From: Macrococcus epidermidis
Lineage (GTDB): Bacteria > Bacillota > Bacilli > Staphylococcales > Staphylococcaceae
Direction of reading: 5' to 3'
DNA: 64,000 bases
Assembly (NCBI RefSeq): GCF_003259695.1
Contig: NZ_PZJH01000001.1
Span: 1,178,001-1,242,000 of the forward strand
Notes under the pieces: generated by a model
The model's input: the letters and a program-made list of their open reading frames with translations, nothing else
Database searches by the model: none
Told to the model about the DNA's origin: nothing
Part shown: positions 30,360 through 40,381 of the stretch, one piece after another
Position numbering within the stretch: the stretch's first letter is position 1
Layout: the number at the start of each line of letters is the position of its first letter
Made by a program: the position numbers and the translations under genes

Positions 30360-31220
30360 TTATACTCCTTTCGTATGTATCGCGATGAGTTTACTTAACG
30401 TTTCTTTCATTGCTTTACGGTGTACTACTTTATCCAGTTGTCCATGTTCAAGCAGAAACTCAGCTGTTTGAAAGTCATCAGGTAGTTTCTCATTGATTGT
30501 CTGTTCAATAATACGTCGACCCGCAAAACCAATTAACGCTTCTGGTTCAGCTAAATTGATATCACCTACAGAAGCAAAGCTCGCAGAAACTCCGCCAGTT
30601 GTCGGATGTGTCATATATGAAATAAATAAGAGTCCTTTTTCGCTATGTCTTTCTATCGCTACACTTGTTTTAGCCATCTGCATCAGAGACAGAATACCTT
30701 CCTGCATACGTGCACCACCACTGGCAGTAAAGATGACAAATGGAAGTTCATGATCCGTACAGTAATCGATCACTCTGCTTATTTTTTCACCGACTACTGT
30801 CCCCATAGACCCCATTCTAAATCTAGAATCCATCACGCAGATACCGAATCGATTTCTATCTATTTTACCAACACCAGTTACAACCGCTTCATTTAATCCA
30901 GTCTTTTCTTTATCGCTTTCTAACTTTTCTGCATAGTTTGGAAATGAAAGTGGATTTTGAGAAGCAATCACTGCATCAAATTCTTCAAAACTATCTTTAT
31001 CAGTAATGGCTTCTATTCGTTCATATGCACTTAATGCCATATGATGATCACAATGAAAACAAACATTTAAGTTCGTACTTAATTCTTTCGTATACATAAT
31101 CTTCTTACATTTAGGACACTTGACCATGATACCTTCAGGAACTTCTGTATCTTTCATGTTTTGTACAGCTACATATTTTTTCTTCTTATTACGCTTAAAT
31201 ATATCTTTGAACATATCCAT
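30360..31220 (-). CDS. accD: Acetyl-CoA carboxylase carboxyltransferase subunit beta
   Basis: Beta half of the carboxyltransferase, 286 residues, with an N-terminal zinc ribbon (C35, C38, C54, C57) and the crotonase-fold core [12 protein letters not shown]. The ATG at 31220 shares one base with the stop of the upstream gntR gene (TAATG), so regulator and enzyme are made from one message. The biotin carboxylase and BCCP genes are not in this window. Confidence 0.97.
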   Translation of the reverse strand: MDMFKDIFKRNKKKKYVAVQNMKDTEVPEGIMVKCPKCKKIMYTKELSTNLNVCFHCDHHMALSAYERIEAITDKDSFEEFDAVIASQNPLSFPNYAEKLESDKEKTGLNEAVVTGVGKIDRNRFGICVMDSRFRMGSMGTVVGEKISRVIDYCTDHELPFVIFTASGGARMQEGILSLMQMAKTSVAIERHSEKGLLFISYMTHPTTGGVSASFASVGDINLAEPEALIGFAGRRIIEQTINEKLPDDFQTAEFLLEHGQLDKVVHRKAMKETLSKLIAIHTKGV

Positions 31221-31663
31221 TACTCCTCTACATCATATGTCTTTTCAAACTGTTTCAATAATTTCCATACACGAAACATGATGGTATTACGTGATTCAAT
31301 CGCATCACTTAAATGTTGTACTTTCGTACCCTCAACAGTTGCGATTGATTCTATCATATGTATAAAATCAGTAATTTCAGCTTGCTGTGTTTCTGTTGTC
31401 ACAACATAGCCTGCTATCATTTCTATAAATTGATTATTATCCATTTCTGTTAAATAAGTACCTTCACCACGTCGTGTTTCAATCACACCAAGCATTTCTA
31501 AAGCTCTAAGTGCTTCACGAACACTTGACCTGCTAATATTAAGATTTTCACTCAAATAACGTTCAGAAGGTAGCTTATCGCCAGCAGTTAAATTTTTAGT
31601 TTTTATAATTTCATTAATCGCAGTTATTACTGCATTAAATCCTTTGTTTGGTATTGGATTCAA
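31220..31663 (-). CDS. Short GntR-family regulator upstream of accDA
   Basis: DNA-binding protein of 147 residues. The N-terminal winged helix is clearly GntR/FadR type ([44 protein letters not shown] spread over about 28-71, read as shorter motifs). The remaining ~75 residues are too short for a complete FCD ligand domain, which normally gives about 220-240. It starts at TTG 31663 behind GAAGGGGG. It is coupled to accD, and a FadR-type palindrome lies at its own promoter. A regulator of fatty-acid initiation responding to a metabolite is plausible but unproven. Confidence 0.85.
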   Translation of the reverse strand: MNPIPNKGFNAVITAINEIIKTKNLTAGDKLPSERYLSENLNISRSSVREALRALEMLGVIETRRGEGTYLTEMDNNQFIEMIAGYVVTTETQQAEITDFIHMIESIATVEGTKVQHLSDAIESRNTIMFRVWKLLKQFEKTYDVEE

Positions 31664-31693
31664 GGTTTTTCCCCCTTCGCATCAATAAAAAAA

Positions 31694-31716
31694 CCTTAGT
31701 GGTCAGACCACTAAGG
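31694..31716. promoter_or_regulatory. FadR-type operator palindrome, possibly also the dnaE terminator
   Basis: A perfect 23-base palindrome (left arm CCTTAGTGGTC, centre A, right arm GACCACTAAGG). The middle fits the FadR-subfamily consensus TNGTNNNACNA. It begins 4 bases past the -10 box of the gntR promoter, so a repressor there would block initiation. On the minus strand a T run follows, so it could instead or also end dnaE transcripts. Confidence 0.7.
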
Positions 31717-31719
31717 AAT

Positions 31720-31748
31720 ACTATACCATATATTAAAATGATTTGAAA
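31720..31748 (-). promoter_or_regulatory. Promoter of the gntR-accD-accA operon
   Basis: Minus-strand TTTCAA (31743-31748), a 17-base spacer and TATAGT (31720-31725). It lies between the dnaE stop and the palindrome. Confidence 0.6.
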
Positions 31749-31750
31749 TG

Positions 31751-34700
31751 TTAAATTAGACGAATATCTGCTTTATCGTATCGAGACATAAAGTCATCTA
31801 GCTTGTCTCTTTGAATAAATCCTAACGATTTCATTTCATTCTGCTCAAACTGAATCACTTCAATATCACCTTGTTTATTAATTTGTTCTGCGTTTTGAAG
31901 TGGCACTCTGACAAATAACTGCTTCGCATTCAAATGAATATTTTTAATAAATTCATCAACTTTAATGACTTCGTTTACAATGATTTGATTATCTTTCTTA
32001 TCATCAAATTTTCCTTTTACAATAAGGGGCTTATTGGTTTGAATCAATGGCTCGTATCGGTCGAATACTGTTGGAAAAACTACAAGATCCATCTGCTGTA
32101 TACCATCCATCGCTTGTACAAATGCCATTGGTTGACCTTTTTTTGTTCTAACTCTTCTTAATCCTTCAATCCAGAGTAAAATATATTGGTCATTTACCTT
32201 CTGACTCATACGATATAGGGGTAAATACTGTAGTTCATTAAACATTGATTCGATTGGATGTCTTGAAATAAAGAAACCAAGATACTCCAGCTCATAACTA
32301 GCCTTTTGATCATCCGACATCTCTTCATGATAATGATAGATTTTCTTCTTATTGAGTCCTAAAGACTCGAGAAAGTTCATTTCACCAAAAGCTTCTTTCT
32401 CAACATCAAGAATCGCATCAAGTGAAGCAAGCAAAGTTGCACGATTTTGCTCAAATTGATCAAAAGCACCAACATGTATCAATGCTTCCAGCAATGCTTT
32501 AGATTTAACGCGTTTCGGAATTCTGGCGCAAAAGTCATAGATATCTTTAAATGGTCCTTTTTTTCTTTCTTCAACAATTTCAACCACACTTCTATACCCT
32601 ACACCCTTAATCATACCGAGTGACATCATGATACCTGTCTTTTGCGCCTTGTAATACCAGCCAGCCTGATTAATATCAGCGGGATATATATTGATCATTC
32701 TTGATTTAACTTCAGCGATAATTTCTTTTGTTTTATGCTCAACACCAATTTGATTACTGAGTGTCGCGGCATAAAATATATTTGGGAAATGCACTTTAAA
32801 GTACATCATAATATATGATATTTTTGCATACGCAACAGCATGTGCTTTATTGAATCCATAATTAGCAAACTTTAAGATTAATTCATAAATCGCCGTCGCA
32901 TCTTGTTTTGAATAACCATTCTTCATGCTACCCGATACAAAATGCTCCTGTTCAGCCAGTAATGTCTGATGGTTCTTCTTACTCATAGCACGTCTTAAAA
33001 TATCCGCCTCACCAAAACTAAATCCAGCAAATCGATTTGCAATCTGCATAATCTGCTCCTGATAGATAATTACACCATAAGTAGGTGATAGTATATCCTC
33101 TAAATCAGCATGCGGTAAGTGAACTGTTTGCTGATGATGACGTCTTTCAATATATAACGGTATTTGTTCCATCGGACCAGGACGATAAAGACTTAAAACT
33201 GCAACAATATCATTGAAATTTTCTGGTTTTAATCGTTTTAACACATTGCGTATTCCGTCTGATTCTAATTGAAATATTCCCATTGAATCTCCGCTGGATA
33301 ACTGCTCGTAAACTTTTATATCATCCATCGGAATTTGTTCAATATTTATCGTCTTACCATATTGTGCCTTAATAGAACGTAGTATATTATGTATAATCGT
33401 TAAATTACGTAAACCAAGAAAATCGATTTTAAGTAATCCAATCGCTTCTACTTCTGTCATATTCCATTGGGTAAGTGGGTATTCTTCACCCATCAATAAA
33501 GGTACATAATCTGTAAGTAACTGGTCATGAATGATGATACCTGCAGCATGTGTCGATGTATGACGTGGTAAACCTTCCAGCGACCTTGCAATCTGATACC
33601 ATTTTTTGCGTCGTTCATTGTAATCAATAAAGCTTGAGAATGTATCATCTTCATATGCATCGATTAAATTATTAAAGCTTTTATTACTCAATATTGAACT
33701 TGCTTCTTTTAACTCACTTTCTGAAAACTGCAGTATGCGTCCGACGTCACGCATCACTGCTTTCATAGACAGATGACCGAATGTCACGATACCGCTCACA
33801 TTGAATGCACCATATTTCTGAATGACGTATTCAATTACTTTATCGCGCTCTTTATCTTCAAAGTCAATATCAATATCCGGCATCGTTACACGTTCGGGAT
33901 TTAAAAAACGCTCAAAAAGTAAATCATGCTCTATCGGATCAATAGTAGTGATCCCAAGCACATAACTTACGAGAGAACCACTTGATGATCCACGTCCGGG
34001 ACCTACCAATATGTCATTTGTCTTAGCAAAATGGATTAAATCACTAACGATTAAAAAGTAATCAGAAAATCCCATGCTTTGAATGACTTCATATTCATAC
34101 ATTAATCGTTCTTCATATTTTTCATCAAATTGAGGAAACTTTACTTTTTGCTTTTGTAGGAGTTTATAAAGATAAGCATCGCTTGATAAATCATCAGGTA
34201 CCGGATATTTTGGTAAATGCGTTGATTTCTCAAGTGTAACGTTACATGCTTCAGCAATTTCTTCTGTCGCTTGAATGGTACGCTCAGAAATACCCAAATC
34301 TAATAATATTTCATCTGATTTAATATACTTTGTTCCAGACTTTAATTGAATGGTCTCTAGCGGTATCTTTTTATTATCATCAATTGCATTTAAGATGCTT
34401 AAATCTACGATACCATCCGGCGATAAATATCGCACATCATCGATATATACACGCCTAGCTTCAATTGTACTATCGTGACTGACATAATAATCGGCATCTT
34501 CCAACACAAAATGTTCCTGATTCGCATCTAATTGTTTGTAGATAACGATTAAATGGTCAGTATATTGACGCAGTATATCAATTGATATTTTTTGTAGATT
34601 TTTCAGTTGTATACGTGAAGACAACTGCATCAGGCTTTTAAAACCGGCATTATTTTTGGCTAATAAAACTGTATAACAATCTTCAATACCGTCTGTCAGG

Positions 34701-34900
34701 ATGATTTCCATACCAATTATCGGTTTAATACCGGCATCAATGCAAGCTGAATAAAATGACTGCACACCAAATAGTACATTTAAGTCAGTAATCGCAACTG
34801 CTTTTTGTCCAAGCGACTTGGCACGATTAATCAAGTCATCAATCTTAACTGTTGAATGGAGCAGATCATATGACGTATGAATATTTAAATGTACTACCAA
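31751..34900 (-). CDS. dnaE: DNA polymerase III alpha subunit DnaE
   Basis: C-family polymerase of about 1049 residues that extends RNA primers at the fork before PolC takes over; also used in error-prone synthesis. The N-terminal PHP domain begins with HLNIHTSYDLLHS. The catalytic aspartates lie in MPDIDIDFED. A helix-hairpin-helix and an OB-fold domain follow toward the end. No proofreading insertion is present, which separates it from PolC. Start chosen at TTG 34900: GAGGTG lies 6 bases before it, and the upstream GTG at 34909 overlaps that site. Confidence 0.95.
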   Translation of the reverse strand: MVVHLNIHTSYDLLHSTVKIDDLINRAKSLGQKAVAITDLNVLFGVQSFYSACIDAGIKPIIGMEIILTDGIEDCYTVLLAKNNAGFKSLMQLSSRIQLKNLQKISIDILRQYTDHLIVIYKQLDANQEHFVLEDADYYVSHDSTIEARRVYIDDVRYLSPDGIVDLSILNAIDDNKKIPLETIQLKSGTKYIKSDEILLDLGISERTIQATEEIAEACNVTLEKSTHLPKYPVPDDLSSDAYLYKLLQKQKVKFPQFDEKYEERLMYEYEVIQSMGFSDYFLIVSDLIHFAKTNDILVGPGRGSSSGSLVSYVLGITTIDPIEHDLLFERFLNPERVTMPDIDIDFEDKERDKVIEYVIQKYGAFNVSGIVTFGHLSMKAVMRDVGRILQFSESELKEASSILSNKSFNNLIDAYEDDTFSSFIDYNERRKKWYQIARSLEGLPRHTSTHAAGIIIHDQLLTDYVPLLMGEEYPLTQWNMTEVEAIGLLKIDFLGLRNLTIIHNILRSIKAQYGKTINIEQIPMDDIKVYEQLSSGDSMGIFQLESDGIRNVLKRLKPENFNDIVAVLSLYRPGPMEQIPLYIERRHHQQTVHLPHADLEDILSPTYGVIIYQEQIMQIANRFAGFSFGEADILRRAMSKKNHQTLLAEQEHFVSGSMKNGYSKQDATAIYELILKFANYGFNKAHAVAYAKISYIMMYFKVHFPNIFYAATLSNQIGVEHKTKEIIAEVKSRMINIYPADINQAGWYYKAQKTGIMMSLGMIKGVGYRSVVEIVEERKKGPFKDIYDFCARIPKRVKSKALLEALIHVGAFDQFEQNRATLLASLDAILDVEKEAFGEMNFLESLGLNKKKIYHYHEEMSDDQKASYELEYLGFFISRHPIESMFNELQYLPLYRMSQKVNDQYILLWIEGLRRVRTKKGQPMAFVQAMDGIQQMDLVVFPTVFDRYEPLIQTNKPLIVKGKFDDKKDNQIIVNEVIKVDEFIKNIHLNAKQLFVRVPLQNAEQINKQGDIEVIQFEQNEMKSLGFIQRDKLDDFMSRYDKADIRLI

Positions 34901-34918
34901 GTTATTCACCTCATTTTA

Positions 34919-35863
34919 TTAAGCATTTACTAACGCTTTTAATTGCGCGATTAATCTTTCTAATTCCTCTACACTATAAACAGATGCACCACTCGCCAAT
35001 GGATGGCCACCACCATTATATTCTGCTGCAAGTTCATTGATCACTACACCTTTACTTCTCAGACGTACTCGAATCTCACTTGTTTCGTCAATCGCAAACG
35101 CCCAAGCTTTAATGCCTTGTGTATCCGCAAGACTATTAACAAATAAAGATGCTGCACTGGCAGATATATTAAATTGTTCTAATATTTCTTTCGTAATGAA
35201 TATATACCCTACGCCTTCTTCAAGTTTAAAATGTTGTAGCACATATCCCTGAAATCGAATAGAAGTTAAATCACGTTGCTGCATTTGATTGATCATCTGC
35301 GTATGATCAATATCGTATTTTAATAGTTCTGAAGCAATCGCCATCGTTTTGCTCGTCGTATTATTAAATAAGAAACGCCCTGTATCACCTACGATACCGA
35401 TATAAAGACAGCGCGCAACTTCTCGTGTAATTAAGTCCGTACCATAACCGATATTTAACAGAATTTCATAGATGATTTCGCTTGTAGATGAACTATCCGT
35501 ATTAACGATATTAATTTCACCATATTGATCTACCGGCGGATGGTGATCTATCTTTATAATAGTTTTACACAACTGATAGCGCTCATCATCAATACGTGGT
35601 GCATTTGCCGTATCTAACACTAAGGCAAGTGCATCTGTAAATATCTCGTCATTTATTTCGTCCATTTCACCGATAAAGTTTAAATTGTCAACTGAACTTC
35701 CTACTGCATACACATTCTTATTTGGAAATAGCTTCTTTATTGCATGTTTAAATCCTAGTTGAGAACCTAGTGCATCCGGATCAGGACGTACATGTCTAAA
35801 TATTATGATCGTGTCAAAAGCATTAATTTTTTCAATCAATGCACCAATTTCAGTTTTATTCAT
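34919..35863 (-). CDS. nrnA: Bifunctional oligoribonuclease / PAP phosphatase NrnA
   Basis: DHH-family phosphoesterase of 314 residues. It degrades nano-RNAs and dephosphorylates 3'-phosphoadenosine 5'-phosphate. Metal-binding motifs visible: FRHVRPDPDALGSQ, the VLDTAN aspartate, KIDHHPP and the C-terminal DHHA1 motif GGGHPLASGAS. AAAGGAG precedes the ATG. It lies 18 bases upstream of dnaE on the same strand and is likely co-transcribed, as in staphylococci. Confidence 0.93.
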   Translation of the reverse strand: MNKTEIGALIEKINAFDTIIIFRHVRPDPDALGSQLGFKHAIKKLFPNKNVYAVGSSVDNLNFIGEMDEINDEIFTDALALVLDTANAPRIDDERYQLCKTIIKIDHHPPVDQYGEINIVNTDSSSTSEIIYEILLNIGYGTDLITREVARCLYIGIVGDTGRFLFNNTTSKTMAIASELLKYDIDHTQMINQMQQRDLTSIRFQGYVLQHFKLEEGVGYIFITKEILEQFNISASAASLFVNSLADTQGIKAWAFAIDETSEIRVRLRSKGVVINELAAEYNGGGHPLASGASVYSVEELERLIAQLKALVNA

Positions 35864-35935
35864 AATTTCTCCTTTGTTTGATAGATTTACAGGTCTTAAA
35901 GATATGCTATAATCTTTAAGACTGGAGGTTTAAAG

Positions 35936-36289
35936 ATGGAAACAATTTTCCCTTATATTCTTATGACATTTGTTACAATAATGATTTTCGCATTTATTTT
36001 TACTATTTATAATATTGCGAAATACTTTAGAGAAGTCAAAGATGTACGACGTGCCTGGTATAGAGCACGTGCACGTCAATGCTTTTCTATATTTATGGCA
36101 GCATTTGCTATAACTCAGATTTTAAATTTCCCAGCTACTTTCACATATATCATATGTACCCTTTTGATTGCATATGCAATATATAATTATCAATATGCAA
36201 TAAAGGCTAAAAAGTATTTTGAAAATCACTTTGATGAAGAAGATGCAGCATGGGAAGCATTACGTAAAAAACAGCAAAGCAGAAGATAA
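35936..36289 (+). CDS. YtpI-like membrane protein
   Basis: Membrane protein of 117 residues with three predicted helices (about 5-27, 52-72 and 76-92) and a charged C-terminus. It resembles the YtpI family, found next to nrnA in Bacillales; function unknown. GGAGG lies before the ATG. It is divergent from nrnA, with only 70 bases between them holding both start regions. A structured element follows downstream. Confidence 0.75.
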   Translation: METIFPYILMTFVTIMIFAFIFTIYNIAKYFREVKDVRRAWYRARARQCFSIFMAAFAITQILNFPATFTYIICTLLIAYAIYNYQYAIKAKKYFENHFDEEDAAWEALRKKQQSRR

Positions 36290-36301
36290 TAATTATGATT
36301 A

Positions 36302-36476
36302 AAAGAGAGGCTGGGACAGAAGTGTTCTGCCACAAGCAAAAACCGGACAAAACTAATAAATCGCGCTTTGATTTATAGTTTTTGTTCGGTTTTTGTCGTA
36401 GGGGCAACTTCTGTTCCGCCGTTTAAGCTGTTAAACAGAAGAGAGCTAAGACTATTGTCTCACTGTCTTTTTTGAT
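36302..36476. repeat. Structured intergenic element (GGCTGGGACAGAA type) with terminator
   Basis: Nested complementary arms: an outer GGGACAGAAGT near 36313-36323 faces ACTTCTGTTCC near 36408-36418, and an inner CAAAAACCGGACAAAACTA near 36337-36355 faces TAGTTTTTGTTCGGTTTTTG near 36376-36395. A final AAGAC...GTCTTTTTT acts as a terminator. The GAGGCTGGGACAGAA start resembles dispersed intergenic elements of staphylococci and other Firmicutes. It may be a small RNA or a mobile hairpin element; it separates ytpI and the CBS-domain regulator. Confidence 0.6.
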
Positions 36477-37777
36477 TAGTAATAATGTTCAATCACCTGA
36501 AGAATTGTCATTGCTTTTGCCACCGCATTATTATTCTGCATAATCGCAATTTCAATCTTTGCAAACTTACGTCCCATATCCAGTAACTTTACTTCAACAT
36601 CCAGAATAGAATCTATCTGGACTGTACGGATGAAAAAGATATTGATACTATCAATCAGTACATCTCCACGAATTAACTTCTTCATATGAAATTTAACTGA
36701 TTCCTCAATAATTGCAAGAAATACAGATTTACTTAAACTACCATACTGATTAGACATTTGAGGTGTGATCTGTATTGAAATTTGATCATTATTAAACTTC
36801 ATCTTCTTTAATATCTGATCATTAAATGTATCGCCCATATGTGGCTGTCTGTCCGCTGATTGCATCGCTTTTAACACATCTTCTCTAGAAACAACACCGA
36901 TTAAGTTATTATAACGCGATACGACTGGCAACAGTTCGATACTTTCCCATATCATAATATGCGCGCAACTTGCGACAGTCGTATTTAAGTTAACAGTTAC
37001 CGGTGACTTAGTCATAACCTTCTTAATCTTTTCAGAAGGATTTTGATTAAAGATATCTTTACTTGTCACCATACCGCTTAACTTATTGTTTGCATCTAAC
37101 ACTGGAAAACGTGTATGTTTAGAGCTTTCTGATAATGCATGCCAATCGCTGATTGAATCATTTTCCTTTAAGTAACGTGTTTCATCTAATTTAATTAAAA
37201 TATCTTGTGCTGTCAGCACTTCTTTTTTGATTAATTGATCGTAAATCGCACGATTAATCATATTTGCAACGGCAAATGTATCAAAATTAGAAGAAATGAT
37301 CGGTAGCCCTAATTGATCAGATAAATTCTTAACTTCTTCAGCAGTATCAAATCCACCTGTAATTAAAACTGCAGAACCCTTACTTAAAGCAAGCTTTTGA
37401 ACTTCGATTCGATTACCTACAATCAGCAGTGTATTTTCTCCGATATACTTACTGACTTCTTCTACTTCCATAGCACCAATCGCAAATTTCGTCAGCGATT
37501 TGTGCAGACCACTTCTGCCACCTAATACTTGTCCATCTATAATATTAACAATTTCGGCAAATGTCAGGCGATCGATAGAGTTTCTTGTTTTCTTTTCGAT
37601 TCGAACAGTTCCAACACGTTCTATCGTTGAAACGATACCATTATTCTCAGCTTCTTTTATTGCACGATATGCTGTACCTTCTGAGACATTAAGATCTTTT
37701 GCAATCTGTCTAACCGAAATCTTACTACCTACTGCTAGACCTGATATATGCTCGATGATTTGTTCATGTTTTGTCAA
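36476..37777 (-). CDS. CBS/DRTGG-domain transcriptional regulator (YtoI-like)
   Basis: Protein of 433 residues with an N-terminal helix-turn-helix (IRQIAKDLNVSEGTAYRAIKEAE across about 21-45), a DRTGG domain (about 70-185), two CBS domains (about 195-310) and a C-terminal hotdog fold (about 330-430). This order is that of B. subtilis YtoI. CBS pairs usually bind adenine nucleotides; the hotdog may bind acyl-CoA. Targets unknown. It starts at TTG 37777 after CTAGGTGG. It lies just downstream of the UPF0173 hydrolase gene. Confidence 0.88.
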   Translation of the reverse strand: MTKHEQIIEHISGLAVGSKISVRQIAKDLNVSEGTAYRAIKEAENNGIVSTIERVGTVRIEKKTRNSIDRLTFAEIVNIIDGQVLGGRSGLHKSLTKFAIGAMEVEEVSKYIGENTLLIVGNRIEVQKLALSKGSAVLITGGFDTAEEVKNLSDQLGLPIISSNFDTFAVANMINRAIYDQLIKKEVLTAQDILIKLDETRYLKENDSISDWHALSESSKHTRFPVLDANNKLSGMVTSKDIFNQNPSEKIKKVMTKSPVTVNLNTTVASCAHIMIWESIELLPVVSRYNNLIGVVSREDVLKAMQSADRQPHMGDTFNDQILKKMKFNNDQISIQITPQMSNQYGSLSKSVFLAIIEESVKFHMKKLIRGDVLIDSINIFFIRTVQIDSILDVEVKLLDMGRKFAKIEIAIMQNNNAVAKAMTILQVIEHYY

Positions 37778-37808
37778 TTTGCCACCTAGTTTCCATTACT
37801 TTTAATGC

Positions 37809-38492
37809 TTAAAGTGTTACTGATTGTCCTGCATCCAGAATTTCTACTGGACTTTTAACTTGTGATTTAAATTCATTTGGATCCACTTCAATGTACGGGA
37901 ATGTATTGTAATGAATCGGCACAGTCAATTTCGGATTAATAAATGTGTTAATTGCATATGCTGCATCATCAATCCCCATCGTAAAGTTATCACCAATCGG
38001 TATAAAACATAAATCAACTGGATGACGTTCTGCGATAAGCTTCATATCCGAGAATAAGCCAGTATCTCCTGCATGATAAATTGTCTTACCTTCTACTTCA
38101 ATAATAAGTCCGCAAGGCATCCCAAAATAAATAATATTTCCTTCGTCATCATATAAGGAATTACTATGAAATGCTTGTACATACTTTACTGAACCGAAAT
38201 CAAACTTCCATTTACCACCGATATTCATCGGATGTGCATGCTCTATCCCTTGCCCACCTAAATATGAAACAATTTCTGGTGTTGCAACGACTGTCGCATT
38301 TGTTCTTTTAGCAATCTCAACTGTATCACCAATGTGATCACCATGACCATGCGTTAGTAAAATATAATCAGCTTGAACAGTTGAAGCATCTAAATCTGAT
38401 AATTTATTACCTGTAATAAAAGGATCTACTAAAACCTTTTTTCCATTACTTTCAAAAGAAATACAAGATTGTCCATGAAAATATACTTCCAT
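37809..38492 (-). CDS. UPF0173 metal-dependent hydrolase (YtkL-like)
   Basis: Metallo-beta-lactamase-fold hydrolase of 227 residues without a signal peptide. Metal ligands appear in [12 protein letters not shown] and in [12 protein letters not shown]. Family members are close to zinc-dependent hydrolases such as UlaG; the true substrate is not known. Start chosen at 38492, where GAGGTG precedes ATG and the product begins MEVYFHGQS. It is divergent from the Xaa-Pro peptidase gene and is followed by the CBS-domain regulator. Confidence 0.88.
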   Translation of the reverse strand: MEVYFHGQSCISFESNGKKVLVDPFITGNKLSDLDASTVQADYILLTHGHGDHIGDTVEIAKRTNATVVATPEIVSYLGGQGIEHAHPMNIGGKWKFDFGSVKYVQAFHSNSLYDDEGNIIYFGMPCGLIIEVEGKTIYHAGDTGLFSDMKLIAERHPVDLCFIPIGDNFTMGIDDAAYAINTFINPKLTVPIHYNTFPYIEVDPNEFKSQVKSPVEILDAGQSVTL

Positions 38493-38631
38493 ATTTAGCA
38501 CCTCTTCCTTTTTATTAAGTTCATTATACATTATTAATGAATGTTTTAAAAAGATTGTAAGATACTATTGATTGAATAATGTCCTTATCTTTCATAAACT
38601 AGAGTTACTCAGAAATAAAAGGAGCATGATT

Positions 38632-39702
38632 ATGAAACAAACATTAAAAAATTTACAGCAATTGATGCAATCTCAATCCATTGAATATGCATGGATTACG
38701 ACACCAGATAACATTAATTACTTCAGTGGATTCTTGTCAGATCCACATGAACGACTTACTGCTTTATATGTAACTCAAAACAAAGCTCTCCTCATAGTAC
38801 CAAATATGGAAGTCGAAGATGCAAAGAAAGCATCAAATCTAACTGCTTATGGTTACTCCGACACTGAAGATGCATTTATAGTTGCGAAGCAAAATACAAG
38901 ATTCCCGGATAATGCACCGTTATATATTGAAGAAGAACATGTTACTGTCAAGCGTGAAAAAGCTTTACTTGATACTTTTAAAGCTGCCCAATTAAATGCA
39001 ATAGATCAAATCATTAAAGATATGCGTAATATTAAAACAGCAGATGAAATTGAAATTTTAAAAAGTGCTGCGCAATTTGCTGATAAAGCATTGCAAATCG
39101 GTGTTTCTCATTTAAAAGAAGGTATTACAGAAAAAGAAGTGGCACAATATTTAGAATCGGAAATTTTAAAAATTGAAGGTATCAGCGGTATGAGTTTCAA
39201 TACGACTGTACTTTTCGGCGACCATGCAGCAAGTCCTCACGGGACACCAGGTAACCGTGAGCTAAAAAATGATGAGTATGTATTATTTGATTTAGGTGTT
39301 ATTTATAATGGTTACTGCTCAGATATTACAAGAACGATTGCTTTTGGAAATCCACCAGCATTTCATCAGGAAATTCATGCGATTGTTACAGAAGCAAATC
39401 AACGTGCAATAGAAGGTGTTAAACCTGGTGTAAAAATTAGTGAAATCGATGCACTCGCTCGTGATTATATATCTGAAAAAGGATATGGTGAAGCATTCCC
39501 ACATCGTTTAGGGCATGGCTTAGGTATAACTGTGCATGAATTTCCAGATATCTCTTCTGCCAATGATGATATATTGAAACCAGGTATGTGCTTTACAATT
39601 GAACCGGGTATTTATTTACATGGTGAAATCGGAGTACGTGTGGAAGATGATATTTTAGTGACTGAAGATGGTTATGAAGTATTGACAAGGTATGAAAAAT
39701 GA
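38632..39702 (+). CDS. M24-family Xaa-Pro peptidase
   Basis: Metallopeptidase of 356 residues with a creatinase N-domain (about 1-130) and a pita-bread catalytic domain. Dinuclear metal ligands are recognisable: the Asp in FDLGVIYNGYCSDITRT, His in HRLGHGLG, and Glu in EPGIYL and GVRVEDD. It cleaves proline-containing di- or oligopeptides in the cytoplasm. Start at 38632 because AAAGGAG lies 7 bases before this ATG. The stop overlaps cutC by four bases (ATGA). Dipeptidase versus aminopeptidase P cannot be decided here. Confidence 0.9.
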   Translation: MKQTLKNLQQLMQSQSIEYAWITTPDNINYFSGFLSDPHERLTALYVTQNKALLIVPNMEVEDAKKASNLTAYGYSDTEDAFIVAKQNTRFPDNAPLYIEEEHVTVKREKALLDTFKAAQLNAIDQIIKDMRNIKTADEIEILKSAAQFADKALQIGVSHLKEGITEKEVAQYLESEILKIEGISGMSFNTTVLFGDHAASPHGTPGNRELKNDEYVLFDLGVIYNGYCSDITRTIAFGNPPAFHQEIHAIVTEANQRAIEGVKPGVKISEIDALARDYISEKGYGEAFPHRLGHGLGITVHEFPDISSANDDILKPGMCFTIEPGIYLHGEIGVRVEDDILVTEDGYEVLTRYEK

Positions 39703-40331
39703 TAAAAGAAGCGGTAGTTGAAACATTTGATGAAATCATCTATGCAGCAACTCATGGTGCAAATCGTATTGAACTTTGTGATAATCTGTTTGTTGGTGGT
39801 ACAACACCAAGTTTCGGTCTTGTAAAACTTGCTATAGAATATTGTCATCCACTAAATATCGAAGTGGCAGTAATGATACGTCCACGTGGCGGTGATTTTA
39901 CCTATAACTTATTTGAAAAAGAAGTGATGCGCGAAGATATTATCGCATTACAATCATTAAACGTTGATGCATTCGTTTTTGGTGCTTTAACAAAAGATAA
40001 TGATCTGGATACGTTAACAATGCATGATTTAAGAAAGACAGCACAGGAAGTACCCTGTGTGATGCATATGGCTTTTGATCAGATTCCATTAAGGCAGCAA
40101 CTAAAAGCAATGGATGCTTTAATTGATATGAATTTCAAGCGTATATTAACACATGGTAGCGAAGACAAATCAACACCAATACTTGATAATGTTAATCAAT
40201 TAGGACGACTATTAAGACATTCAAAAGGAAATATAGAAATTATGCCTGGTGGCGGTTTAAATAAAGATAACCTAAATGATTTACTTGAACTTATTCCTTT
40301 TCAGGAAGTCCATGGTACAAAAATTGTATAA
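39699..40331 (+). CDS. cutC: CutC-family protein (copper homeostasis-like)
   Basis: TIM-barrel CutC-family protein of 210 residues. The N-terminal EAVVETFDEIIYAATHGANRIELCDNL segment (read as two motifs, ETFDEI and GANRIELC) and MIRPRGGDF and MPGGGLN are the family signatures. It is annotated for copper homeostasis in other bacteria, but the biochemical role is uncertain. It is translationally coupled to the peptidase gene and followed by a strong two-way terminator. Confidence 0.88.
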   Translation: MIKEAVVETFDEIIYAATHGANRIELCDNLFVGGTTPSFGLVKLAIEYCHPLNIEVAVMIRPRGGDFTYNLFEKEVMREDIIALQSLNVDAFVFGALTKDNDLDTLTMHDLRKTAQEVPCVMHMAFDQIPLRQQLKAMDALIDMNFKRILTHGSEDKSTPILDNVNQLGRLLRHSKGNIEIMPGGGLNKDNLNDLLELIPFQEVHGTKIV

Positions 40332-40336
40332 AGATT

Positions 40337-40364
40337 AAGAGGAGTGCGAAATCGCACTCCTCTT
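40337..40364. terminator. Bidirectional terminator (cutC / ald)
   Basis: AAGAGGAGTGCGA pairs perfectly with TCGCACTCCTCTT across a two-base loop, with T and A runs on both sides. Confidence 0.93.
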
Positions 40365-40381
40365 TTACATACAACATTTAA

